64,000 bases of DNA from Bacteroidota bacterium. GTDB lineage: Bacteria > Bacteroidota > Bacteroidia > AKYH767-A > 2013-40CM-41-45. The stretch is taken from contig JADJFC010000005.1 in the NCBI GenBank assembly GCA_016708785.1, positions 220,652-284,651 on the forward strand, written 5' to 3'. Shown here piece by piece: positions 25,201-33,434 of the stretch. The notes beneath the pieces are model-generated. The model had not been told where the DNA came from. It was given only the letters and a program-made list of their open reading frames with translations, and made no database searches. A program made the translations under genes and the position numbers. The first letter of the stretch is position 1, and every line of letters begins with the position of its first letter.

Positions 25201-25722
25201 GAATAAAATTACGATCAGAGCAAACAATGGAATCACAGCAAAACGAAGATACTTTCGATTCTCGTTTAGATTGATTGCAGAAATAAAAGGAACAGGTTTT
25301 AATTCGTCGATCTTCTGATTAATTCCGGCAAGCAGTAGTTCCGGATGAGTAGAAGTGTTTTCGTCAGCTTGTTTTTTCAGTTGAAGAACATTCAACAATT
25401 TATCCTGAACCTTTGAAAAGTGTTTGCCGATGATCTCTGCAGCTTGTTCGTGGGAGATTATTTTTCCTAAACGATATAGATGCATTAATGGAATGATGAC
25501 AAATCGACTAACAATAAATCCGATTCCGATAATAAATGTATAGAACATAAACGTTCGAACACCGGTATTAAAATGACCGAAATATTCGAACGTTACCACT
25601 AAAAGATAAAATGCCAATGACAGCGTAAAAGCATAAATCCCTCCACGCACCAACTGGTTTTTATAGTACTTCCGGATGAATGCATCCAACCGGTCAATGA
25701 GTATTTGATAATTATCGTTCAT
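22276..25722 (-). CDS. DUF4175-family membrane protein with very long coiled coils
   Basis: A 1148-aa protein. Two N-terminal transmembrane helices (about residues 28-47 and 57-80) and a third (about 155-175, FAVIPLFALIVILFAAPSLV) are followed by a 300-residue beta-rich, probably periplasmic, region. From about 515 on there are long Lys/Glu/Gln coiled coils with low-complexity stretches (SKDKKDSKDDKDQKDGKDSK type) and a Gln/Met-rich part. This is the DUF4175 architecture of Bacteroidota; function unknown. It is first in an operon with the RsbW-like gene, with a -7 box at 25742-25749. The palindrome CCCGATAGCTATCGGG at 24696 lies inside its coding sequence. Confidence 0.82.
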   Translation of the reverse strand: MNDNYQILIDRLDAFIRKYYKNQLVRGGIYAFTLSLAFYLLVVTFEYFGHFNTGVRTFMFYTFIIGIGFIVSRFVIIPLMHLYRLGKIISHEQAAEIIGKHFSKVQDKLLNVLQLKKQADENTSTHPELLLAGINQKIDELKPVPFISAINLNENRKYLRFAVIPLFALIVILFAAPSLVKDSTKRLIEHQTFFEKPAPFTFEVLNKSLRALQQQDFQIDIRINGNEIPAEAFVEIDGNQFRLEKENLTTFHYLFKNLQRTQSFKLFADGFYSTEYTIEALPNPLLMGFTINLEYPVYLNKQNEAIQNTGDLVIPAGTKVKWNFNTKNTEQLNLVFHPDSYRDSIIKLTPNGDDQFSYSHRFTKNDSYVVTTSNHFIHSKDSIHYTISVVPDIYPSITIEQSKDSLSGKRTFFRGMIKDDYGFSKLSFNYRFLKSNDSLQSNQGKQFTDIIPVSKSVSTDQFFYSWDLESVSIVAGDEIEYYFEISDNDGISGPKSTRSQSQIFKAPTLKEIAENTEKNNESIKDDLKESIAKAKQIQKDLNDLGKKMLDKKELSYEDKKKAEELLNRQKELEKKLDEIRKNNENKNRQEEEYKRVNEDIAQKQEQLQSILDKLKSPELQKLLEQLQQLMQNVNKDQLQEQLSQMKLDNKDLQKELERSIELFKQMEFEQKLQDNIDKLNELAKKQDELAKNNQDSQDSKDKKDSKDDKDQKDGKDSKESKDAKEKDLKDQQDKLNKDFEDFRKDMDDLAKKNEELEEKKDLDNTEKEEQDIQKDMEESSEQLEQKKSGKASKSQKNASQKMQQLAQKMSKMKEEMEQEENEEDMDAMRALLENLLRLSFNQEQLMQQLKTIDINNPQYLKLSQQQQKLKDDAKSIEDSLFALSKRVVEIAPKVNQEITAINQNMEESLDNLEARMVPQARSRQQFVMTSVNNLTLLLSEALQQMQQQQAQSMSQSSCKKPGKKKSSSMAELRKMQEELNKNMKKMKEGMKPGQTPKPGKQGKDGQQMSQELAKMAAQQEFIRNELNKLNQSENKDGKKTLGNLEDIANQMEQTEKDIVNRMISEQTLKRQQEITTRLLESEKAEREREQDEQRKSEEAKNAFHRNPSEFEEYKRMKLKEMELLKTVPPSLNSYYKQKVNDYFQSIDK
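24696..24711. repeat. Second copy of CCCGATAGCTATCGGG, inside the DUF4175 gene
   Basis: Identical to 1315-1330. In frame it encodes part of SYRDSIIK in the beta-rich region. Either the repeat inserted into coding DNA without breaking the frame, or the site is kept for a function independent of translation. Confidence 0.7.
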
Positions 25723-25741
25723 ATAAAGGGCCCTCTAACAG

Positions 25742-25749
25742 CAAATTTA
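25742..25749 (-). promoter_or_regulatory. -7 box (TAAATTTG) for the DUF4175 operon
   Basis: Minus-strand TAAATTTG fits TAnnTTTG 20 bp before the DUF4175 ATG. Confidence 0.4.
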
Positions 25750-25853
25750 ACATTTAAAACGGCTCGAAAGGGTTAATATTCTTGGGGCTTTGGTTAAAAG
25801 CTGAGAGTGGAATACGAATGAAAAGCGACTATGTTCTCATCTATAAAAACTAT

Positions 25854-25954
25854 TTTCTGCGGATTTTCTGCGTATTCTGCGCAACTCTGCGGGACATAAA
25901 ACTAGCTCATTTTTCCCGCAGAGTTGCGCAGAATACGCAGAAAATCCGCAGAAA
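25854..25954. repeat. Perfect 41-bp-arm inverted repeat
   Basis: The arms 25854-25894 and 25914-25954 are exact reverse complements around a 19-nt loop. The left arm begins TTTCTGCGGATTTTCTGCG. It is a full-length relative of 5954-6054. It occupies most of the 379-bp gap between the divergent DUF4175 and coiled-coil/winged-helix genes; the remainder of that gap shows no gene. Confidence 0.9.
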
Positions 25955-26101
25955 GGCAATTATTTCGTTTTTCATATGAATCTGTTCACCAATTGCTTAC
26001 GAGGATATCAACAACGATTGTTTTTAACTCAGCACATTTTCTTTTTCTATCATCAATTAATAAGATAAATTGCCTCAAAATTCAAAAGAAAAAACTCTTC
26101 C

Positions 26102-26839
26102 ATGGAAATGACAATCGAAAAACTTCAATTGAAGGTAGAAAATCAGTCAAAGCTGCTAAAAGAATTAACCAACGAAAACGAAGAGTTATTCCATCAGTAC
26201 AACCACCTGATGATCCGTAATGGCAAAATGCTTAAACGTGTGGACGATCTGCAGAAGATCATCGACGATCTGCATGTCCGTATCGAAGAATTGCAATTGA
26301 TCAATGGAAATATGATGCAGATCAACGACCGTTTGAGAACTCGCAGTGATAGTCGTTTTGCAGTCAATAACAACCCTGCGGCCACCCAGGAGCAATCAGT
26401 ACTGATCAATTCGGCATTAGTCGATTTCGATATGGATGTATTGTATGACCGATGGAAAACTTTCCCGGGACAGACTGCTCAAAATGGCCCGAATCTGAAA
26501 AAGCAAATGTTGATGCTTTTCCATCTTTATAATACTGCCTCTTTGAAAGCCAATGAACTTTTCAACCTCGTTGGAATTGGTGGCGTAACCGGCGCTCGTT
26601 ATGTATCCACATTAAAGAAATTCGGTTTGATTCGCTATACAGGAGCACGCAAAAAAGGGCATTATGAAATTACATCTAAAGGTGTATCATTTGTAGAAAA
26701 TACCGGGCACGCTCCTCTTGCGGCACAAGTAGAAAGTCATGTCGGACTACAGGATCGTCATGCTGAAATCGCTGACAACCCCCTTCCAAAAGGGAAATGG
26801 AACGTAGGTTCTGTGTTGTCGAACCATGATGACCTTTAG
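26102..26839 (+). CDS. Coiled-coil plus winged-helix protein, unknown function
   Basis: A 245-aa protein. Residues 1-85 form an uninterrupted heptad coiled coil (TIEKLQLKVENQSKLLKEL through LHVRIEELQLINGNMMQIND). After a linker, residues about 125-200 look like a winged-helix DNA-binding domain: helix LMLFHLYNTASLKANELFNL, turn IGGVTGARYVSTLKKFGL, then wing IRYTGARKKGHYEITSKG. I do not recognise a named family. The coiled coil implies a dimer or higher oligomer, so a regulator or nucleoid protein is plausible. It is alone on its strand, with the 41-bp inverted repeat upstream and another inverted repeat just downstream. Confidence 0.6.
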   Translation: MEMTIEKLQLKVENQSKLLKELTNENEELFHQYNHLMIRNGKMLKRVDDLQKIIDDLHVRIEELQLINGNMMQINDRLRTRSDSRFAVNNNPAATQEQSVLINSALVDFDMDVLYDRWKTFPGQTAQNGPNLKKQMLMLFHLYNTASLKANELFNLVGIGGVTGARYVSTLKKFGLIRYTGARKKGHYEITSKGVSFVENTGHAPLAAQVESHVGLQDRHAEIADNPLPKGKWNVGSVLSNHDDL

Positions 26840-26872
26840 TTAGTAAATTACATATTGAATATTAATAATATT

Positions 26873-26936
26873 AAATTGATTATTGAAATTCGAATTTGAC
26901 TGTCACAAGTTGAATTTAATTCTCAATAATCAATTT
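26873..26936. repeat. 14-bp inverted repeat between the winged-helix and methyltransferase genes
   Basis: AAATTGATTATTGA (26873-26886) and TCAATAATCAATTT (26923-26936) are exact complements around 36 nt. It could form a long weak hairpin; AT content makes a terminator role uncertain. Confidence 0.5.
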
Positions 26937-26956
26937 GCATTATAACCCCTCTTAAC

Positions 26957-27829
26957 ATGGAACTTCTAAGTCCAGGTCATTTTCCTGATTACGAACTGAT
27001 CGATTGCGGTAACTTCGAAAAGCTGGAACGCTTCGGAAAATTCATTACAATTCGTCCCGAGCCACAAGCGCTTTGGGATCCGATTCTTCCTGAAAAAGAG
27101 TGGCAGAAAAGAGCCAATATGAAATTCGTTCCAAGGTCATCATCCTTTGGTGACTGGGAGAAAAAACGGGACGCACCTGATCGTTGGAATATCGAATATC
27201 CGATTGAAAGAGGTCCCAGCATTAAGTTCCGATTGGCCTTGACTTCCTTCAAACATGTGGGTATTTTCCCGGAGCAAAGTGTGAATTGGGATTACATTTA
27301 TCAGTCTGTTAAAAGCATGAAAACTCCGCAACCGAAAGTGCTGAATCTTTTCGCATATACCGGTGGCGCTTCATTGGCTGCAAAAGCTGCCGGTGCCGAT
27401 ACCATACATCTCGATTCGATCAAACAAGTGGTGAGTTGGGCAAATGAAAATCAGGAATTGAGTAATCTCAAAGACATCCGCTGGATTGTGGAGGATGCTA
27501 TGGCATTCGTGAAAAAAGAAGTGAAACGCGGGAAGAAATACAATGGTATCATTCTCGATCCTCCAGCATATGGTCACGGTACTGAAGGCCAAAAATGGAA
27601 ACTGGAAGAGATGATCAATGAAATGATGCATTTGGTTTTCGAATTGCTCGATGAAGAAGAGCGTTTTTTAATTCTCAATACGTACTCTTTAGGGTTCTCA
27701 TCATTGGTTGTAGAGAACATGCTAAGGGATTTCAAAGACCTTCACACAGGCGAGCTGTTTTTGAATTCGACGACAGGATTAAAATTGCCGTTGGGTGTGT
27801 TTGGGAGATTTTGCCATACGGCGAAATAA
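26957..27829 (+). CDS. Class I SAM-dependent methyltransferase (RlmK/RlmI-like)
   Basis: A 290-aa protein. The Rossmann motif I is KVLNLFAYTGGASLAAKAAGA, followed by an acidic ribose contact (HLDSIKQVVSWANEN). Motif IV GIILDPPAYGHG is of the DPPxY/F type found in 23S rRNA m5C/m7G methyltransferases RlmI and RlmK, where it positions the base. The N-terminal 100 residues lack a recognisable PUA domain. It likely methylates RNA; the target is not predictable. It is codirectional with gltX but separated by 290 bp with the paired palindromes. Confidence 0.75.
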   Translation: MELLSPGHFPDYELIDCGNFEKLERFGKFITIRPEPQALWDPILPEKEWQKRANMKFVPRSSSFGDWEKKRDAPDRWNIEYPIERGPSIKFRLALTSFKHVGIFPEQSVNWDYIYQSVKSMKTPQPKVLNLFAYTGGASLAAKAAGADTIHLDSIKQVVSWANENQELSNLKDIRWIVEDAMAFVKKEVKRGKKYNGIILDPPAYGHGTEGQKWKLEEMINEMMHLVFELLDEEERFLILNTYSLGFSSLVVENMLRDFKDLHTGELFLNSTTGLKLPLGVFGRFCHTAK

Positions 27830-27915
27830 AAAAAGACCTGGAAGAATTAGATTACCAATAGCGTAAACCAAATTTTTTGCTTTACAAAGATTCGACCAGC
27901 CAATTAAAATCAACA

Positions 27916-27992
27916 TGACCCCAGCGGGGTCAAATGTTGGTATAATAAAATCCGATTTTGAAATTAGTAACCGCATGACCCCGCGGGGGTCA
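27916..27992. repeat. Two TGACCCC-N3-GGGGTCA palindromes exactly 60 bp apart
   Basis: TGACCCCAGCGGGGTCA at 27916-27932 and TGACCCCGCGGGGGTCA at 27976-27992, both in the intergenic region before gltX. They are GC-rich blocks in AT-rich DNA. They could be paired protein-binding sites, small hairpins in the transcript, or a dispersed Bacteroidota repeat. Confidence 0.7.
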
Positions 27993-28090
27993 GCCCCTAG
28001 TAAATTGATGGAGATTTTCTGTTTTAGAATGAAACGATTTTCATACTTTCCCTTTTTTAAGGTCCCACCACCATCTCTCCCTCAAAATCC

Positions 28091-28098
28091 TATCTTTG
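28091..28098 (+). promoter_or_regulatory. -7 box (TATCTTTG) for gltX
   Basis: TATCTTTG matches TAnnTTTG 22 bp before the gltX ATG. No TTTG is found at -33. Confidence 0.4.
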
Positions 28099-28119
28099 CC
28101 TCCTGAATAACCCAAAAAA

Positions 28120-29697
28120 ATGGAAAGAAAAGTTCGCGTACGTTTTGCTCCCAGTCCAACCGGACCGTTACACATCGGTGGAGTAAGAACCGCTTTGTAT
28201 AATTATCTTTTTGCGAAAAAGCATGGTGGTGATTTCATTCTTAGGATCGAAGACACTGACCAGAACCGATATGTTCCGGGAGCAGAAGAATACATCATTG
28301 AATCATTGAAATGGTGTGGAATCACTCCGAATGAAGGTGTAGGTTTTGGTGATGGTCCGCATGCTTCTTACCGACAAAGTGAGCGGATGGCAATTTATCG
28401 TCAGTATGCAGAGAAGCTGGTTGATAACGGTTTTGCTTACTATGCATTCGATAGTGAAGTTGAACTTGATGCATTGAGAAAGCAAATGGAAGCGGAGAAA
28501 TCGGCATTCTCCTATAATTCAAAGACAAGAAAACAATTAGTTAACTCATTGACACTTTCTGCTGATGAAGTAGAAAAGCGTATTCATGCGGGCGATTCAT
28601 TTGTGGTTCGTTTACAGATTCCGGAAAACGAAGAAGTGGTCGTTCATGATCTTATTCGTGGCGAAGTTCGTGTACATTCTTCACAACTTGACGACAAAGT
28701 GTTGTTCAAGAGTGATGGAATGCCAACGTATCATCTGGCGAATGTAGTTGACGACTTTCTGATGCAGATAACGCACGTGATCCGCGGTGAAGAATGGTTG
28801 CCATCAGCGCCATTACATGTTTTATTGTATCGTTATTTAGGCTGGGAAAATGTGATGCCGAAATTCTCTCATCTTCCATTGCTGCTTAAACCGGATGGGA
28901 ATGGGAAGTTAAGCAAGCGTGATGGTGATCGATTAGGATTTCCTGTATTTCCTTTGAATTGGAAAGATCCTGTTACCGGTGAATTATCATCCGGCTACAG
29001 AGAAAGGAACTATATTCCTGCAGCATTCAACAATATGCTGGCATTATTGGGCTGGCATCCGAGTGGTGATCAGGAAATATTTTCAATGGAGGAATTGATT
29101 CACGATTTTTCACTTGAAAGAGTAAGTAAGAGTGGAGCAAAATTCGATCCTGAAAAAACGAAATGGTTCAATCAGGAATATTTACGTCATGAGCCAATTG
29201 AAAAATTAGTTTCTCTTTTGAAGCCAATGATCGTTGAAACATACAAGATTGCTGAAGGCGATAAAAGATTGACGAATGAATATTTGTCTAAAGTTGTAAC
29301 ACTGTTACTCGACAGAGTTCAGTTCGAAAATGAGTTTGCAGAAAAGGGAAGTTATTTATTCATTGCTCCGACTCAGTACGATCAGGATATAATTACAAAA
29401 AAATGGAAGCCGGGTTTTGAGAATTTCTTCAATGCACTTTCTGCTGAATATGGAATGATGACTTCGTTCACAACAGCTGACATCGATGCAAAGAATAAAG
29501 AAACTGCAGCAGCAAATCAACTGAAGCCTGGAGAAATTCTGCAATTGTTAAGAGTGTTGATGAGTGGTTCAGGAACGGGAGTCGATCTACTTGGCATGAT
29601 GGAATTATTTGGCAAAGAAGAGGTGATCACAAGATTAAATACAGGAGTAAATAAAATAATGCAGTCAATGGCTGCGAAATCAGACCATTCAAAATAA
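28120..29697 (+). CDS. gltX: Glutamyl-tRNA synthetase
   Basis: A 525-aa class I synthetase of usual length. HIGH motif PSPTGPLHIGGVRTALYNYL at residues 9-28; KMSKS-type motif KLSKRDGDR near 267; anticodon-binding helices in the C-terminal 150 residues. It attaches Glu to tRNA-Glu. GlnS is encoded next, so tRNA-Gln is probably charged directly and GltX may be Glu-specific. It is followed by a 9-G run and then glnS. Confidence 0.96.
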   Translation: MERKVRVRFAPSPTGPLHIGGVRTALYNYLFAKKHGGDFILRIEDTDQNRYVPGAEEYIIESLKWCGITPNEGVGFGDGPHASYRQSERMAIYRQYAEKLVDNGFAYYAFDSEVELDALRKQMEAEKSAFSYNSKTRKQLVNSLTLSADEVEKRIHAGDSFVVRLQIPENEEVVVHDLIRGEVRVHSSQLDDKVLFKSDGMPTYHLANVVDDFLMQITHVIRGEEWLPSAPLHVLLYRYLGWENVMPKFSHLPLLLKPDGNGKLSKRDGDRLGFPVFPLNWKDPVTGELSSGYRERNYIPAAFNNMLALLGWHPSGDQEIFSMEELIHDFSLERVSKSGAKFDPEKTKWFNQEYLRHEPIEKLVSLLKPMIVETYKIAEGDKRLTNEYLSKVVTLLLDRVQFENEFAEKGSYLFIAPTQYDQDIITKKWKPGFENFFNALSAEYGMMTSFTTADIDAKNKETAAANQLKPGEILQLLRVLMSGSGTGVDLLGMMELFGKEEVITRLNTGVNKIMQSMAAKSDHSK

Positions 29698-29700
29698 AAA

Positions 29701-29709
29701 GGGGGGGGG
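29701..29709 (+). repeat. Nine-G homopolymer between gltX and glnS
   Basis: A run of nine G in AT-rich DNA, 35 bp before the glnS ATG. Length-variable tracts in this position can alter promoter spacing or translation. It is also a typical place for sequencing error. Confidence 0.6.
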
Positions 29710-29743
29710 AGTTATCATTAAGTTTAATATAGAATAGTATAAT

Positions 29744-31414
29744 ATGTCAATCGAAAAAGGTCCGAACTTTCTTGAAGAGATCGTAGCGGAAGATGTGAAA
29801 AATGGAAAACATGGTGGAAGAGTTCTTACTCGCTTCCCACCGGAGCCGAATGGATATTTACATATCGGTCATTCAAAATCTATTTGTCTCAATTTCGGTT
29901 TGGCTCAGGAATTCGGTGGTAAAACAAATCTTCGTTTCGATGATACAAATCCGGTTACAGAAGATACTGAATATGTTGAAAGCATCAAGAATGATATTCG
30001 CTGGCTAGGTTTTAACTGGGCCAATGAATTCTATGCGTCCGATTATTTCGAACAACTTTATGAATGTGCCTGCGAACTGATCAAAAAAGGTTTGGCGTAT
30101 GTCGATGATTCAACTGCGGAGGAAATCGCCGCTATGAAAGGTACGCCAACTGAACCGGGAAAGAACAGTCCATATCGTGATCGTTCTGTCGAAGAGAATC
30201 TTGATCTCTTTGCGCGAATGCGTGCCGGTGAATTCAAAGACGGCGATAAGACATTGCGAGCGAAGATCGACATGGCTTCACCCAATATGCATTTTCGTGA
30301 TCCATTGATGTATCGCATTCGTCATGTGCCACATCATCGAACCGGAAAAAAATGGTGTATTTATCCGATGTACGATTATGCACACGGACAAAGCGATTCA
30401 ATTGAAAACATCACGCATTCAATTTGTACACTTGAATTTGAAGTTCATCGTCCTGTTTATGATTGGTTCATTGAGAAACTAAATATTTTTCCAAGTCATC
30501 AGTATGAAATGGCTCGATTGAATCTCACATATACGGTGATGAGCAAGCGTAAACTTTTACAACTCGTAAATGAGAAACACGTAAGTGGGTGGGATGATCC
30601 TAGAATGCCGACATTGAGTGGCTACCGTCGCAGAGGATATACACCTGAAAGTATTCGTGAATTCTGTGATCGTATTGGTGTTGCAAGAAGAGAGAATATG
30701 ATAGACGTAGGACTTCTTGAATATTTTATTCGTGAAGACCTGAATAAAAGTGCTAATCGTGTGATGGTCGTTACAGATCCGATCAAACTGATAATTGATA
30801 ATTATCCGGAAGGACAAGTTGAATTGTTGCCGGGCGAAAACAATCCTGAAGCTGAAGATAAAGGAGGGACACGTGAAATACCATTCTCGAAAGAATTATG
30901 GATCGAACGTGACGATTTCATGGAAGAGCCGACGAAAAAATATTTCCGTCTTGGACCCGGATTGAAAGTTCGTCTGAAGCATGCATACATTCTAGAATGT
31001 GTTTCATTCAAAAAAGATGAAGCAGGAAATGTAACAGAAATTCATTGCAACTATTTCCCTGAAAGTAAAAGCGGACATGATACAAGTGGGATCAGCGTAA
31101 AAGGTGTGATCCATTGGGTAAGTGCAGCGCAGGCCATCAATTGTGAATTGAGAATGTATGACAGATTATTTATTCCGGAAGACCCGTCAAATGCTGAAGG
31201 AGATTTCAAAGATCATATCAATCCGAATAGTCTTGAAGTTATATCAAACGCTTATGCAGAACCTGAATTGAAAAAGGCTAAAGCTGGTGACAAATTTCAA
31301 TTCGTCCGCAAAGGGTATTTCTGCATGGATCCGGATTCAACAGCTGACAATCCTGTATTTAACAGAACAGTTGGGTTGAAAGATTCATGGGCGAAAGAAG
31401 CTGGAAAGAAATAA
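29744..31414 (+). CDS. glnS: Glutaminyl-tRNA synthetase
   Basis: A 556-aa class I synthetase related to GltX. HIGH motif FPPEPNGYLHIGHSKSICLN near residue 30, MSKRKL as KMSKS near 265, and an all-beta C-terminal anticodon domain (from about 335) as in bacterial GlnRS rather than the alpha-helical domain of GltX. This organism therefore appears to charge tRNA-Gln directly. Expression probably continues from gltX. folB follows 24 bp after its stop. Confidence 0.96.
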   Translation: MSIEKGPNFLEEIVAEDVKNGKHGGRVLTRFPPEPNGYLHIGHSKSICLNFGLAQEFGGKTNLRFDDTNPVTEDTEYVESIKNDIRWLGFNWANEFYASDYFEQLYECACELIKKGLAYVDDSTAEEIAAMKGTPTEPGKNSPYRDRSVEENLDLFARMRAGEFKDGDKTLRAKIDMASPNMHFRDPLMYRIRHVPHHRTGKKWCIYPMYDYAHGQSDSIENITHSICTLEFEVHRPVYDWFIEKLNIFPSHQYEMARLNLTYTVMSKRKLLQLVNEKHVSGWDDPRMPTLSGYRRRGYTPESIREFCDRIGVARRENMIDVGLLEYFIREDLNKSANRVMVVTDPIKLIIDNYPEGQVELLPGENNPEAEDKGGTREIPFSKELWIERDDFMEEPTKKYFRLGPGLKVRLKHAYILECVSFKKDEAGNVTEIHCNYFPESKSGHDTSGISVKGVIHWVSAAQAINCELRMYDRLFIPEDPSNAEGDFKDHINPNSLEVISNAYAEPELKKAKAGDKFQFVRKGYFCMDPDSTADNPVFNRTVGLKDSWAKEAGKK

Positions 31415-31438
31415 TTTTTACTACTAAGAATTCAGATA

Positions 31439-31789
31439 ATGGGAATAATTAAAGTTGGTCCGATCCGGATGTATGGTTATCACGGATGTTTACCTGAAGA
31501 AGAAAAAATCGGCGGGTACTACGATGTAAACGTTGAACTGGAAACAGATTTTTCAGGTGCAGAGAAAACTGATAATTTAAAACAAACTGTCGACTATTGT
31601 GATGTTTACAATATCATCATTCGTGAAATGAAGATCCGTTCAAAATTGATTGAACACGTTGCCGCAAGAATGGCCGATGCATTGAAGAAAGAAATAAAAG
31701 GCATTGAACAACTCAGTCTCGAACTCACCAAGATCGCTCCACCAATGAACGGGGATGTGGCTATGGTTTCGGTTATTGTTGAACGGTAA
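31439..31789 (+). CDS. folB: Dihydroneopterin aldolase
   Basis: A 116-aa enzyme of folate synthesis that converts 7,8-dihydroneopterin to 6-hydroxymethyl-dihydropterin and glycolaldehyde. GPIRMYGYHGCLPEEEKIGG carries the catalytic Tyr and pterin-binding Glu region. VDYCDVYNII and the Lys in LELTKIAPPM are the other conserved segments. It is codirectional with glnS. Confidence 0.92.
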   Translation: MGIIKVGPIRMYGYHGCLPEEEKIGGYYDVNVELETDFSGAEKTDNLKQTVDYCDVYNIIIREMKIRSKLIEHVAARMADALKKEIKGIEQLSLELTKIAPPMNGDVAMVSVIVER

Positions 31790-31838
31790 AATTTGGTTTA
31801 AATCCCTTAAACCATTTTGAAGCTCACATTCATTTCTC

Positions 31839-32306
31839 ATGACCTCAACAATCTCCGACCTCAACAAACAACTCCAAAAACTTCCCCCAAAGAAGATTGC
31901 GGAGATCTGTGTGCGGATCGCGAAACATAAGAAGGAGAATAAAGAGTTGCTGGATTATCTTTTGAATGAATCAGACGACGAGGATGGATTTCGTGAGAAG
32001 ATTAAGGCTGAGACAGAACAACAATTTCAGGACATGAATCGCAGTAATTTATATCTGGCAAAAAAAAGTTTGCGAAAGATCTTGCGTATGATCAATAAGA
32101 ATTGTCGCTTTTCCGGAAACAAAGAAACAGAAGCGATCTTGTTGATTCATTTTTGCAAAACACTAAAGGCTTCAGATATTCCTTATTATGATAGTCAGGT
32201 TTTGATCAACATGTACGCCAATCAACAGAAAAAAATTGCAACTGCTATTTCGAAGTTACACGAAGATCTGCAATTTGATTATTTGAAAGAAATGGAATTT
32301 TTATAG
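31839..32306 (+). CDS. Hypothetical all-helical cytosolic protein
   Basis: A 155-aa protein, highly charged and predicted helical throughout (KKIAEICVRIAKHKKENKEL, KKSLRKILRMINKNCRF). There is no signal peptide and no transmembrane segment. I do not recognise the family. It follows folB by 49 bp on the same strand and may share its transcript. Lys/Arg-rich helices could bind nucleic acid or ribosomes, but nothing in the sequence shows this directly. Confidence 0.55.
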   Translation: MTSTISDLNKQLQKLPPKKIAEICVRIAKHKKENKELLDYLLNESDDEDGFREKIKAETEQQFQDMNRSNLYLAKKSLRKILRMINKNCRFSGNKETEAILLIHFCKTLKASDIPYYDSQVLINMYANQQKKIATAISKLHEDLQFDYLKEMEFL

Positions 32307-32394
32307 TGTTTGTTTTCTGAATAATTAATTCTATTATTACATAATTATACAAATTATTCGGCTCAAATTATTTAACTAATTCTTAACCGCACTT

Positions 32395-33373
32395 ATGTTC
32401 AATTTTAAAAAAATCGTTTCAAGTATTTTACTTTTAGGTTTTCTTTTTTCGCCCACATTCCTAAAAGCAGAACCTGAGCAAGATTCAATTTCTTCTGATT
32501 CAATTCAAGAAGAAATGAATCAACAGCTAATGATATACGATAGTGTTGCTTCTACATTAAAGTATAAGCAGGGGTTATTTGTAATTGGAGATAACCTGGC
32601 AACAGTAAAAGCGGAAAACGGATTTTCATATCTGGAATCAGCAGATGCGATTAAATTACTTCATGTGATGTGGAATAATCCCGAAGACAATTCAATTCTC
32701 GGTGCCATTGTGCCAAGTGATATTGAAGCCAATAGTGAAGATCTGTGGGTAGTAGTTTTCACATACGATGAGGATGGTCATGTGAATGACGATGATGCAA
32801 ATGACATCAAGTATGATGAATTGCTTGCAACAATGAAAGAGGACATAGAGAATGCAAATGCAGAGCGGCTGAAAAATGGTTATGATGCCATGCACTTAGT
32901 TGGTTGGGCACAAACACCATTTTATGATAAGGAACAACATAAACTACATTGGGCAAAGGATCTTACATTTGGACCGGAGAATGTGCATTCGCTTAATTAT
33001 AATGTCCGAATGCTTGGAAGAAAAGGAGTGTTAGTACTAAATGTCGTTGCAAGCATGGAGCAGTTGCCTGAAATAAAATCTAAGATCAATGCCATCATGG
33101 CGAGCACAAATTTTAATGCAGGAAATCGTTACAATGATTTCAATGTAGACACTGATAAAATTGCGGAGTATGGTATTGCAAGTCTAATTGCCGGAGGAGT
33201 TTTAGCGAAAACGGGACTACTTGCGAAGCTAGGGATCTTGCTTGCAAAAAGGTTGGAAAATTATTGCCTTAGCGATCGCAGGAGTTGCAGCCGCATCAAA
33301 AAAATATTTCAAGAGAAAACCGAAAAAGGAAACGCTGAAGGGTAATAATGAGGATGACCAGAATACTGTTTAA
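32395..33373 (+). CDS. DUF2167-family membrane-anchored protein (frameshifted near C-terminus)
   Basis: A signal peptide (IVSSILLLGFLFSPTFLKA) is followed by the DUF2167 body (GFSYLESADAIKLLHVMWNN, VGWAQTPFYDKEQHKLHWAK) and the YNDFNVDTDKIAEYGIASLI stretch. The family then has a C-terminal membrane helix and a basic tail. Here the helix is cut by one extra A in the run 33246-33250. Removing it gives KGWKIIALAIAGVAAASKKY and a basic end with a stop at 33371-33373, about 325 aa. Without correction the frame ends at 33345 with a non-family tail. Function of the family is unknown; it is probably exported and membrane-anchored. Confidence 0.82.
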
Positions 33374-33434
33374 AATTTCGTCTATGAATTACAAGAAATT
33401 GTTTTGTTTTAAAAAGCTCTGTTTCAGAAATGAT

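Noticed and set aside
27916..27992. A riboswitch or T-box before gltX
   Set aside because: No conserved aptamer or anticodon-type specifier structure was seen, only the palindromes.
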